A program made the translations under genes and the position numbers. From Apostichopus japonicus (Eukaryota > Echinodermata > Holothuroidea > Aspidochirotida > Stichopodidae), in contig NC_092572.1 in NCBI RefSeq assembly GCF_037975245.1, positions 2,581,501 to 2,645,500 on the forward strand: 64,000 bases of DNA, given 5' to 3'. This document shows, one piece after another, positions 1 through 13,500 of the stretch. A model generated the notes under the pieces. That model searched no databases, was not told where the DNA came from, and was given only the letters and a program-made list of their open reading frames with translations. The stretch's first letter is position 1, and each line of letters starts with the position of its first letter.

Positions 1-1425
1 TTCAACAAACCACTCACATATGCTACTTTTAAGTGTACACCACAGCCCCACCACCTTCCCCAATGTGATTTTATTCTGTGAATAAGTAAGTTACAATTTA
101 TCAGAAGAAAATAAAACACATTTACAGATGCAATGCTATGATGACATTTTCACTCTGTTGTTGCCAGATGCCTAAACAAAATTCATTAAATTGGAAAAGC
201 AAATGTATCTTGAAACACTATGAGGATGTGGTGTTGACCTAGAGATGCAGACAAAAAGCCAGAGGTTTTGCTAAGCAATCATCTTCAGAAATTCTACAAT
301 GAAATGTATCTGGGTGATAAAATATTGAAACAGAAACCCGAAATGCAAAAATTGCATTCTGGTTTTTAAAATGTAATTATCTACATCTTTTATAAATCAG
401 ATACTTGAACTCTAATGACATTAAATGACATTTGTTTACCAGACAATGCGGTTCTTCAGTTCAATATGAAGCATCCATGTACTATATTTGAGACACATTT
501 AAATAAATTTTATTCTTGTAACTTTGTCGTTAACAAACTTTTTGCCTCTGCAGACCTCAAATGACTTTTGACCTCCACCAGAAATGATATTGAACTTGAT
601 ACGGTTTATCCAGTTAATAAATGATGTTCAATAAGATTTTATTTTTGAGATCCTGTACCATGTTTTTACACCAAAATCAATCAAACTCATCGCTCATGTA
701 AGCTTCATTAGGTAAAACAATTGTCACATTAGAGTTAATATGCCATGGTATTTATGGCAATAGTAAGCTGGGCCATCTTTTGTGTGAGTAAACAGGCGTT
801 TGTGTACTCAAACTTGGACTATAGTCCGGGGAACTATTCAGATCTAGTACAGTAATGGTGACTCTGTAGTAGGAATGGGCCAGTATGATATAGACAGGTG
901 TATGGGTAGATTGAGCATGCTATATAATTGCTCAATGTCCATGTGATCTTACTATCTGTGCTAATAGATGCGGAATATTTTCTGGGATATAGTTCATTTT
1001 TGAAAAGCCCATATTAGCCTGGGGCCATAATAGTGTGAATTTCACCGGATTCAGCCTATTCAACCTTAACTGACTGGTGTAAACATCTAAATGGCTACGA
1101 GAACATAAAAAAAAACTGAGAAGCGTTGGACAATGGAACGTCTTGAACTTTGAATACTTAATATCTTGTTCACAAGAAGCCATTCTTAATATATTGTTGT
1201 ATAACCAACATTATCTATGTGTGAGATATTACTTAGCTATTCTTAGGCTAAATGAACCGCTGGGGTATTGAGTAAGCGTTACAGTTTGTAAAAATCTATG
1301 TAGAAACACCCAACATTTGTTAATCTCGTGCAGATGGTTTCAATGTTGCGTAGTACCTGAGGTACATGCTATTATCTGGTTAATATTTGAATCCAAGGTA
1401 TTGATAATTTAGCATTATACCCATA
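1..1425 (-). other. 3' untranslated region / downstream flank of gene A
   Basis: This stretch follows the gene A stop codon (gene on the minus strand). No coding exon was recognised. Minus-strand AATAAA hexamers lie at 638-643, 509-514 and 70-75, so the transcript may end in this interval, but I cannot choose among them. A short AGGTCA-type repeat relic (about 545-620) resembles the repeat family seen elsewhere in the window. Confidence 0.35.
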
Positions 1426-1573
1426 TTAATTAAAAGAAGACAAAACTTTGTGTAACTTTGAAGAATTACATTTATTGTCAAGCTTACAATATTCTTGAAT
1501 GTGTTGTTGAATTTCTTGTACTGTGTCTTTATATTGGTCGGATAGCCTCTGTTGGACCACACCAAACTGTACC
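1426..1573 (-). CDS. Gene A last coding exon, coiled-coil-like C-terminus
   Basis: The acceptor (...agcag) places the exon start at 1573, and the prior exon ends in phase 2. The resulting frame reads RVQFGVVQQRLSDQY and continues Gln/Glu-rich with hydrophobic spacing (EIQQHIQEY) before a TAA at 1428-1426. It looks helical, possibly a short coiled coil. Another acceptor 6 bases upstream would open a different frame that also lacks early stops, so the exact frame is not certain. I prefer this one because its composition is protein-like. Confidence 0.5.
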
Positions 1574-4500
1574 CTGCTCTTGTAGGTGACAACAATGACA
1601 GTAATAATAAGAAATATTCTGTTCATACTCTTGACTTTTAGATAGTAACAAGCATTTCGTATACTTCCCCATTGATATATTTGGAGGAACCTTATTCATC
1701 TCAAGCAGATCAAATGAATACAAATGAGTCACTCAAGCAGATAAATAAGCAGCCTAGTATTATGTGCATAACAAAGGTCTGTGGATGGGTGTGAGTGCAT
1801 TGATGGATTACATGTATCATAATACATAGTAGGGTAAATAATAACTAAACCCAGGTTGTGATTAGAAAGTGCTCAGCCATACCAAATGACTGATGAACAT
1901 AACATATGGTTCTGATTATAGCATAATGATGAATATATAGTTTTTAATATATTTATGAGTGATTATCCCAAATTTGTACTCACCTGACAGTCTTCTTATC
2001 TTTCAACAAAACAGTCATTTGAGCTGTAGAGAGAATTAAGATATTCAGAGACAATGTGTATTAAACTTGAGTAGGTTCTCAGGAGAGATATATATAGCAA
2101 AAACGTCTCACTCTACCATTCACAAGTGGTGTAGCAAATGCCAATACTGCAAAACACCTTCTCTTTGCATACAATGGTGGGGTACATGTGTCTTATTATA
2201 TGATAGAAAAACAGGTTACCTACCTTCAGTGGTCTCTTTTGTATCGCCTAGTTATTTGGGGGAAAAGCAGTAAATAAATGTTCAAACAAATATGCAAAGT
2301 GTGACTTTCAGATAAGTGTATTTGACCGTTTACAATTGCAGAAACAAAACAATTATTAACAGAAACAACACCATTTGATCAGATAGTGAAATAGTTTACT
2401 TGTTGTTGTGTATGTATGTATTAAACTTAACTACTTTGTATCTCTGATTTAATGGTCAGATAAGAAACAAAACGTGTTTCATCAGCTCCTCGGTTTATTT
2501 AAGCTCAGTTGAGAGAATTTTGAGGCCAGGATTTGCTAGTTTGCTGGAGAAGCAATATTTGCATCAATTATTTTGTGCAGTCAATGGGTCATTGAGCATA
2601 CAATTTATGCATATCAAAGCATTTGATTCAGATGTGTTTTCACTGATCAGGCTTAAACACCCTTCTTTTACAGAACGTAAAGTCTCATACCAATTTCAAA
2701 ACCAAGCCTTCCTGCGTGAAACAATTCATGTACCTGCATGATCAAAGCAAGGACATTCTAATTTGAGAAACATATTGAAATAACAATCAATCTTGTCAGT
2801 GACCACTGTTAAACTTTCATTAATGAAACCTAAAAGCTTGTTTTAATTCATTGTGAAATATTACTGCCTACAATTCTTTCCCTAAAATCACTTACTATCA
2901 CAGACAAATGGTAATTTTGAAAATTTGACAGTATAGAGAGTTGGTCTTTGCTTAAACTGAGCATGGCAGCTGTGTAAAAGTCTTTGAATGAATACAACAG
3001 CATCAATTTTCTGAAACAAATAGCTGTATATGCAATATTTGGAATTTTCCAGCACTTAATATCATCACTTCATATATGTTGTTTTTACAATGTTAAGTCA
3101 CATTCTCATGAAAGCTTTCACAGCTGGGTTAAAATCATCCAAGTATTTTATACTGTGCTATCCTAACTTTATCAGCTCAACTGTTGTGTGCTTGTATCTG
3201 ATATTAACAATGAAGAAATATTCACAAGTGATTCCTTGCAGACTTTTCTTATTGTCCTTACCATATCTGTATTAGGTAAGCATTATTGTGTAACTCATCT
3301 GACGTTATCAAATTCCACTCTTTGCAACTAGCCTGTACAGTAGGTAGTACCAGAACAGGTACCAGAGCAGATACCTAATGGTGACTTTATTATCCAAGAC
3401 CCTTCTGCAGTAATATTCCAGAGTTTAAAAATAAACTTTTGTGAAAGTATGTTTAATAAATATTTGAATGTTTGCAAAATGTAAAAATGAGAAACATGTG
3501 TAATTTAGACAAAGAATGAAACTGGACAGTTCATAGTCTTGAATGTCTATTAACCGAACCAAATGCTACTACTCATGATCAAGCTCACCATGCATCATAA
3601 CAGGCTTGACTGAAGTTGACTAAACTTGTCAGCCAAGAAAAATTACACCCAACTATTCATTTACATTGGCTCCCAAGTGGGAGATTCACAGAAGCATGAT
3701 GAACATATTGAATGAGCCTCTTTACACAATGGTCAGATGAATATCTATGAATATCCACCAATACAAAGCAACTCAGAAATCAGGCAGAGGTATTAGTCTA
3801 TAAATTATGACAGCACCAGTGCTTAATTAATTGCTGAGTTAGCCTGTTTGGTCTACTGCAGTTTCTGTGCCAATATTTAGTCAGAGGCATCTACCTCCAA
3901 ACTATGGGATTCCTCATAGCTGCAGTTTTTAAGCTTTTTTTGGCAGGTTTGTATGTTTTGGATCATATCATGAACATTCAAAAGTAGTGAAGGACTCACT
4001 GATACAAAGTATGAGGTCCATGTAAGTTTTAGGTGTTGAGGTATCCAGCCAATGATAATCACTGTTGAATATTGTGAAAATCTCTCCTCCATTTGTGCAT
4101 GATGGTCACTCATCAAAACAACAGCTGAAACACCTCTCCTCCCACCCCCATCCCCAACAACAAGAGCATGCCACTTTATTGACCCATTAGAACACTAGAA
4201 AGATTTCCACTGCTGTTAGTGTTGTTATGCATTGTTATTACTTACCAGCAGGGAGTTTAGCAAGTACTTCATTCTGGTCATTGGAATCCTACAAAAAATG
4301 GACAAACATTTGAAATATGCAAATATATGTGCAAAACCAATTTTAACAAATTCTTATCTCATCACTCCAATAGGGAGGATGAAATCCTGTAATTAGTTTC
4401 TCCTGGATTAGATACGCAAAGTTTGTGTCCAGAATTTCTAACCAGCTGTTACAATGTTCTTCAAACTTGGTAGGAAGGTGTCACTTGATGGCAACTTGTA

Positions 4501-7500
4501 TTACAGTCAGAACAAAATATCAGAGGTTGAATGAAGTAGAAAGTGAATTTTGTGAGAAGCTCCAAGGGGAAGTTCATTTGGAATCTGCATTGGTTGAATA
4601 GGAATGTCAAGTACTATCAACATAAGTGGTTACCATACAGTGGTTACCATACCATATCACAACTGCGGTGCAATTTTATTTTGAAAAGCTCTTCCTAAAC
4701 AGCTTGGCTAACATTTTTGTCTTCAAACTTGATAGGAAGGTACCCTATTAATCACTGTGTGTGATGAGTACTTGTGTCTAGCAGACCTGAATAATTTAAC
4801 TCTAAGATCAGAGGTCAAATTTTCAACTAGAGCACCAATGGTGCAGAAGCTCATACCTTTTCGAGCTAAAAAATGTAGGGCCCACAAAACTTTATGGCCC
4901 ACCAAATTTCAGGCCATTTTTCAGATTCCACCAATTTTAGGCCCATGAGGCCAAACATTTTAGGTTCAAAGACAAATTTATACCCCTAGCTCAAAACGGC
5001 GATAACCCCCCCCCCCCTCTGTAGCAGAATCCTGGCCACACCACTGGCTATAATTCCTATTTTCCCCCTTTAAATCCTATTTTACCCACTCTCTCAAACA
5101 ATAACACTGACCTACCCTATTAAACTTTCTCCCCTCTACCTGAGCAGACAGAACTTCACAAGCACGCCTTCCCAAAATTTTGGCTGGCTGCCTACCTACA
5201 TACCTCAGGCTCAAAGACTTCTAAGAATCAGCAAGTGCTGATTGGCTATAGGGCTCTCATGCTTACAGTTCAACAGTTAATAACAACTCCCATTCCTGCT
5301 ATAATTCCACTAACAGCCTCTGCAGAGCTTAACCACAAATGTAAACAAATACTGCAGAGACTGGGAGACAAATTAAAGGAGCTTTGGCAAAAAGGTGAAG
5401 GCTCAGATTTTTTTAAACAATGGGGATTAATTGTAATTAATTAACTTTTGACCAAAAATTATTAGGCATCACCTTATTCATACACACTCCAACAACCATC
5501 AGTTCAACTTTGAATGTGATCCATCAAAATCTTGAGGAGATTGAGATATTTGAAAATATTACAAAGAATGACCCCCGATGACCCCCTAAATGACATTTGA
5601 CCTCAATTTTCCGAACACCCCTCATAACCCTCATCCCGAGGAACGTTGTGACCAAGTTTCATTATAACTGGCCATACACTGTACGAACGGAAGCAATTTG
5701 AAAATATAGGGCCGCGGCCCGGGCCACAAAAGACCCCTAGTTGATCTTTGATCTCAAATTCATGAACACCCTGAAGGTAAAACTTCCATAGTACTATCGT
5801 GACAAACCCTCAACATTGTACCATGGAATCTGTAGGAGAAGCATTTTGCGTATTTCCACAAAATGGCCCATTACTGCCCACACGTGACCTTTGACCCTAA
5901 ATTTCGGACCATCTCTAATGGCCCTATACCCAATGGTCCTTGTGTCCAAGTTTCATGAAATTCCATTAAACACTGTGCGAGTGGGAGCTGTTTTACCAAT
6001 TGTTGACGGATAGAGTGATAGACGCCGCACTGTAACAATAGCTCACACCAGCATGCTGGATGAGCTAAAAATGTGAGTTTCACAAATGTTGAACACACAT
6101 ATTACCATGAAAAGGAAATTAAGTATTAACCAGGCACAAGCCCAAACAGCAAAACTCATTGATCAAGTTTGGAAGATGTCACAGTTTATTAAAGTCTTGT
6201 CAGAGAACTTGTACCAGTAGGATAGGAAATCCTTTGCTTTTCTCTACGTTTTTCTTCTCAATATAAGATTTTCCACAAGTCGGAAAATTACCTTCATTTA
6301 CAGGATTTTTATGATGTAAGTATTTTATTACAAGCTATAACCATGTTGAATTACAGCACATGAATCAAAAGCTACTTGAGGTGACCTTGCAAAGTACTAA
6401 CACTTGGTCTTACATTACTGAAGCTGGTAGTGTGACAATTGGACTGTAGTAGAGATCTAGATGCAGATGATGAACCTTTTGCTTATGTCTTTTTTTGTTA
6501 AAGGGGGTGCCCCAGCTCATATCAGTGGCATTACCAGCCTTTGCAATCTAGGGGTTGGGGCAAGGAACTATAGGACTGATTTGGGGAAGGTGTGTAAGAG
6601 GATGCTGTGTCCCTCCACTATTTTACAAGTAATATGACCTAGATGAAAAATGGTGCTATCAGTGACAATTTCAAATTATATTGAAATTTTATGGTGAGCA
6701 AGAAATGTTTACACAGTTTGACAAGCTGAGTGCCTGTTGAATTACATTGAGAATGGCCATGATTAAGTTGAATATATAATATTTGCTTTCCTGCATGGTT
6801 CCAATCAAAGGGGAAGTATGGGAGTTGAGTACTACCTACCAATAATGGGTGGCCCTCTTCATGATCACTGTCTCCATCATAGTCTGAGTTATCGGTATCA
6901 GTATTTGTTGCTCCTGTGAAACTTGTTTCTGTACAAAGGCAAAAGAAAAATTCTTATCCAAACCAACTGAGTACTGCATTTTATTGTATTTCTGATAAAG
7001 GTCTTACAGTTACACAAAACTCATTTAATTGTAAGTAACTGTTGTCTGGGCAGAGACAATTATTTCTTTAGAAAGGATCCAAACCAGTGACCTATAAGAT
7101 GGAATAAGTTGGTTAAAACTGGTATTACATTCTACAGGTAACTGGTTTGTTTCATAAAGAAGGTCATTGCACTGTTCATGCCACAGCTTGTATGTGGGTA
7201 TGTACTTAACAATAAAGATTGGTTGTAACAACAGCCCAATGGGCACAATGGTTGGGTTTTGCATTGAATATGTCATCCCCCCAATACTATCATCATACCA
7301 ACCTAAGTTGATACAATATTACACTGTCCTTTATGAATATGCATAGTATCAACTTCACACATGGTCAGTTACCATATCAGTCACTCCAATTGTCATGTAA
7401 ATGCTAAAAAAAAAATTGATTTCAAATGGTCAAAATATAAAAATATTTAGACCCACATACAGTACCAGCTATTAACCAACACAAGTATTCCAAGTTTGGA

Positions 7501-10500
7501 TACAATATGATTCAACTTTTTGGAGTTATTATAATTTTAAGGCTTTAGCCCTTTCCCTAAAACTTGAGCCTGATAAAATATGGTGTCTAAATGGTCCAAA
7601 ATATATTTGGCCCAAGTAAAGTGGATCAAAAATAAACTTGCCATGCAAAAATTGACCACAACAAAATGTGTACCCAAATGGGCTCAAACATTCTGGCCAT
7701 AAGCATGTGTCCTAAAATGCATTTGAGGTGGAAGCAAGGTATCTGGCCCACCCGGCCCAAAACTGGGCCAAAAATGTTGGGTGCCCAGATGGCCTACATG
7801 TACCAGCTATTAACCAATAACTAAACACTAATTTTGGCTGCAATTCGACTTAACATTGTGGAGTTATTGCAATGTAAAGAAAATGTGGGCTCAAAAGGTT
7901 CAAAACATATTGGGCCCCACAAATTTTGGCCCAAAGAATGTGTCCCTACCTGCAATTGAGTTGGAAATAAAATTTGGGTTCACAGTGACCAAAATAGGTC
8001 CCTAATATTTTGGGACCCATATGGTCCCAAAATATTGAGGCCTACATGTACCAGCTTTTAACCAACATCTATACCAAGTTTGATTACAATCCGACTTGAG
8101 GGTGAAGAGTTATTGCAATGTAATGTAATCGACTACCATGGTCTGAGTTTTTTAATTTTATCCAAGTGCAAACACTAAAAAATACCACAGCAATACTTCT
8201 AATTTTCGTTTGACCACATATCCTTGTTAATATTCATAGGGTTAGCACCAAATAGGGCTATCCTTGTTAAAAATTATAAAAGAAGCGGTACATACCTACA
8301 CGCTTTTCATCATCTTTTCGTTTCAACAGATCCTATAAACATGGAAAATAAGTATAAAATATAAAATTGTCACCAAATGATTGCAGATTATCATTTCCAT
8401 GGCAACACATTTTCAATGTTACACATTTCCTGGAACCATATTTTGATTTAGAATATTTCACATTTGTTCAAACTTTTATGAATGAATTCAACATAAGCCC
8501 AATTGTTTGTCAATATCATGGATAACTCATTGAATTAAAACATTTTAGTAACATAACTCTTATCATATATCCTCTCATAGCTCAATCCTATCATGAAACA
8601 TTCAATTAAGAGTTTATCTAAGGAATATTCCTATTCTATCAGATATATTATCAGGCCACATCAATGAAAACAATTTTAAAGAGAGGTGAATTTTGTTAAG
8701 AAATAAATTAGCCATGATGACAATCATAAAATCTGATTAATTTCCTGAAGCAGCAATGGGTGCTTCTTGAAAAACAAAAATAGATTACCTTCAAGCAATT
8801 ACATTTAGACTTGTCTTTACTGTAAGTTAAACAATGCCAGCTACTGGAATAAACCTATCAATGAAGTGGCATTTTAAGTGAGACACAAAGCCAACCATTG
8901 CTGATCTTTGTAATAGTGCGAACTTAAACTTTCCATTTACAGCAAAGGAAACTGCTATTCCATTAGTAAGATATCTCATAGAAATCACACACATGGATGA
9001 AGCCTTCAAGTATATTGGTAACATGTCACAGATTTACAAAAGAGCAGCCTGGGATATGACTTTGAAACAAAAATATGTCCCAAATGGAGCAAAATTTGTA
9101 TTAGCTATTTGTTGTTCTTCACTATGATCTCTGTCATATAGGTTACAAAGGATAATGGTTGGGTTTGTATCCACCTTAAATATGTTGAGTTTATTTAGTA
9201 AGACCTACCGCATGATATCCAGTATAGTCACTACTTGAATGTCCTTGTTTGTCTTTTTCTTCATTTGAGCGGACTAAAAAAAAAAAAAAAGCCAGTGAGT
9301 CAATGAACATTGTTTTCTGAAATTAACAAGAGCCCAAGGGCACTGTGGTTCCTTGCTTGGGGTATATGACAATACACATAATATTATCAAGCAAGATTGG
9401 GCTGAAGTAGTCCAAGTAATTGTGGTCCTACATGTTCCCATAAAGTAACCAACACTATAGCCAACACTTTTGTGATCACAAAATGTGATCGGATTTTTTA
9501 TCAAAAGGCACTTTTGAGATCTAAATATGGCGTCGAAAATGTAAGAAATATAAGAGACCTACAAGCTTGTCAACAGATATGATAACAATGGTGACCTCAG
9601 ATGACATGACCTTTAAGTTTCAAAATGTTCCACCACCCCATTCACAACTTGTCCCAAAATATCAACCATGTCACACCTTGGCATTGGGATTTAATTGCAT
9701 TAAATGTCAAAAAATTCACTTTGAACTTGTATGTAACTTCACACACAAAGGTCACCCGGATGTCAACCAATTGACATTTTTGATCGGTGAGACCTAAATA
9801 GAGCATGACTGTAAAAATTCAAACATTTTTTCTTTGCCCATTTTCTCCCCCCATAATACTACTTTTTTAACATTAGCTGACCTTTTGTGACCTTGTATCA
9901 CATGACCGGTAAGTTTGAAAATATTCCCCTATACCATTTGCAACTTGTCCAAAAAAATCAACCTTGTCACACTTTGGCACTGGGAGTTATTGCATTAAAT
10001 GTGTGAAAATTAACTTTGACCTCAAACAACTTCGCACACGAAGGTCAAATGGGGGTCAACCCATTGACATTTATGATCAGAAGGTACCTTTAACATCTGA
10101 AAATAGCATCGAAACTGTAAAAATCCACAAAACATGAAAAGGTCACCAGAGGTCAAATTGAGGTCAAGGGTCACCCAGATGCGGGTCGACAATTGGATTA
10201 CATAAAAGCAACTCCCAACCCTAACGGACAATTTGTTCTCAAGTTGTCGCAAAAATACTAGTTTTGTATCATTAATTGACCTTTGGTGACCTTGTATCAC
10301 ATGACCGTCAAGTTTGAAAATATTCCCCTATATCATTTGCAACTACTCCAAAAATATCAACCTTGTCACACCTTGGAACTGTGAGTTATTGCATTAAATG
10401 TCTGAAAATTAACTTTGACCTCATATAACTTCGCACACGAAGGTCACACAGGGGTCAACCTATTGACATTTATGATCAGAAGGTACCTTTAACATCTGAA

Positions 10501-13500
10501 AATAGCATCGAAACTGTAAAAATCCACAAAACATGAAAAGGTCACCAGAGGTCAAATTGAGGTCAAGGGTCACCCAGATGCGGGTTGACAATTGGATTTC
10601 ATTGAAGCAACTCCCAACTCTAACGGACAATTTGTTCTCAAGTTATCGCAAAAAAAATAGTTTTTTATCATTAATTGACCTTTGGTGACCTCGGATCACA
10701 TAACCGTTAAGTTTGAAAATATTCCCCTATACCATTTGCAACTACTCCAAAAATATCAACCTTGTCACACCTTGGAACTGTGAGTTATTGCATTAAATGT
10801 CTGAAAATTAACTTTGACCTCATATAACTTCGCACACGAAGGTCACACGGGGGTCAACCTATTGACATTTATGATCAGAAGTTACCTTTAACATCTGAAA
10901 ATAGCATCGAAACTGTAAAATTCCACAAAACACTAAAAAGGTCACCAGAGGTCAAATTGAGGTCAAGGGTCACCCAGATGCGGGTCGACAATTGGATTAC
11001 ATTGAAGCAACTCCCAACCCTAACGGACAATTTGTTCTCAAGTTATCCCAATAATACTAGTTTTTTGACATTAATTGACCTTTGGTGACCTCGGATCACA
11101 TGACCGTTAAGTTTGAAAATATTCCCCTATACCATTTGCAACTTGTCTCAAAATATCAACTGTGTAACACTTTGGCACTGGGAGTTATTACACTAAATGT
11201 CTGAAAATTAACTTTGACCTCATATAACTTAACATACAAAGGTCACCTTGGGTCAACTTATTGACATTTTTGATTGATGAGACGAAAATTAGAGCATCAA
11301 ACTATAAAAATTCAAACATTTTTTTCTTTGCCCATTTTCTAACCCCAAAATACTTGATTTTTGACATGAATTGACCTTTGGTGACCTCGGATCACATGAC
11401 CATTAAGTTTGAAAACATTTCCCTATACCATTTGCAACTTGTCCAAAAATATCAACCATTTCACACCTTGGAACTGGGAGTTGTTGCATTAAAATGTCTG
11501 AAAATTAACTTTGACCTCGTATAACTTCGCACACGAAGGTCACACGGGTGTCAACCAATTGACATTTTTGATCGGAAGGTACAGTACCGTTCACATTAAA
11601 TCGGCCGTGGCATCGTGTATCGTGACAAAATATGAGGAGACTCGTGGAGTCTATCGTGATATCGTTTCCATTACGCCTATAGCAAGTACCTAACGTGATA
11701 TCGTGCGTCGCATCGTGGTCGTAATATCGTGATAATGTGTGCATCATTTCACTGGCACTGTATACTATCGTGATGTTATCGTTATAGCGTGAATCACGTT
11801 GCAGAACGATCGATCGTTTCATCGTGATTTGAAAGAATTGGGGTAGGCTTCTTCCCGCAGTAGATGAAATCATCAATTCAACGCAATGTGCAATAGATTT
11901 ATTGCAAATTCTGATCAAAAAGTTTGGTGTGTCACCAAAATTAAGTGTCAATCGACATACAAGTTTCATAATCGCAAAACTAGTACGATACGCCTAATGA
12001 ACACACTGTAGGCCTACTCATCCAAACTCCTTCATACAAACCCCTTCTTTAAAAAAAATAGCGGTCGCAAAATATTTTCAGTTCGAACAAAACATTCGTT
12101 CTGAACTTCTTGTATGCAAGAATATCAGCCTAGGCTTTAATTGTACTAGCAAATCGTCCCAAATGTTACGATAGGGTTAATATGCATTGTAACGCTGAAT
12201 ATAGGCCTACAGTAGCTTTTTCACCGTCCGGGATGCATAGGGTGGCATACTTTAGTATGTTTGAACATTGTTTTCACGATCGAATTTTGCAAGATTTTCG
12301 AGAAAATTGTTTGCTTGAAGAATGTTTTTCCGCACCATATGATATGCTCAAATAAGCAGTTTCTTTTGCATAGCATCAGTAATCGATATGATCCTGATGG
12401 CAACCCGTATTGACGCGCACATTAAAAATTATACAAAATTGGTCATAACTTCTGTTAGAAGCTTTTTTTTATTTAAATGTCATAAAGTCATTTAATTGCT
12501 TTTGGCCGGACAGTTTTGTATGGTAGCAACCTTACTTTCTGAAAATACTAGACGGTCAAGTTGATCACGAACCTCGTAGAATTTTCAAACCAGTCCAGAC
12601 ATGTTTAGTTTCACCAAATCCTTCATACCATGCAACAAAAGTATATTTTTTGAATATTTATGTGGTAATACTTGAATTTTTCATTTTGTTCAAACATGTG
12701 TTTAAGCATCATGTAACGTAGTTAAATACACATTCCCTCAAAATGCAATGATTGGGGTAGACCCACTATATTTTATGGGTTCCGGCGTGTCTACGTTCCG
12801 ACAATTGTTTTTTACTCTGAAGTTCTTTTGACCAATATTTTTGACCAATATGTTTTCGGAGTTCGGACCAAATTTTTTTAAGACCCATAATTTTTTGGAC
12901 CAAAATATTTTGATGACACAAATTGTTTTTACTCTAAAATTTTTTATGACCAATTTTTTTTTCGGACAAGCACTATTTGGGTCATAAAAAACTCTGGGCC
13001 CTTTTATTTTTTGTTTCGTAAATAAAAATTGGCGCGTCCGAAAAAAATTAGTCCCCCCAAACAAATCAGGTCAGAAAAATTGTGGGTCCAAAAAAGTTGA
13101 TTCCACAAAAAAAAATTGGGTCCATATAAAATTGAGTCCCCCCCCCCAAAAAAAAATTAGGCCGGAAAAAATTTGGGTCAAAAAAAAAATGAGTCCCCCA
13201 AAAAAAATCGGGTCCGAAAAAATTGAGTCCCCCCTAATAAATAGTTAGTGAGACAAAATTTGGGTCTAACAAAATTGATTCCACAAAGAAACTTTGGGTC
13301 CAAAAAAATTGAGTCCTCCCCCCAAAAAATAACTTAAGCCAGACAAAATTTGGGTAAAAAAAAATGAGTCCCCAAAAAAATTGGGTCCGAAAAAATTGAA
13401 TCCCCAAAAAATTAGTCAGACAGAATTTGGGTCTAACAAAATTGAGCCCCCCCCCCAGAAAAAAATTGGGTTCAAAAAATTATAGTCCCAAAAAATTGTC

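Noticed and set aside
11505-11969. 154-codon minus-strand ORF
   Set aside because: Spans the junction between the host repeat and the TIR element's ATCGTG-rich end; no recognisable protein.
12738-13064. 108-codon Lys/Asn/Phe-rich ORF on the minus strand
   Set aside because: Produced by the low-complexity 'ttgggtcc/aaaaaatt' repeat; no start context or homologous feature.
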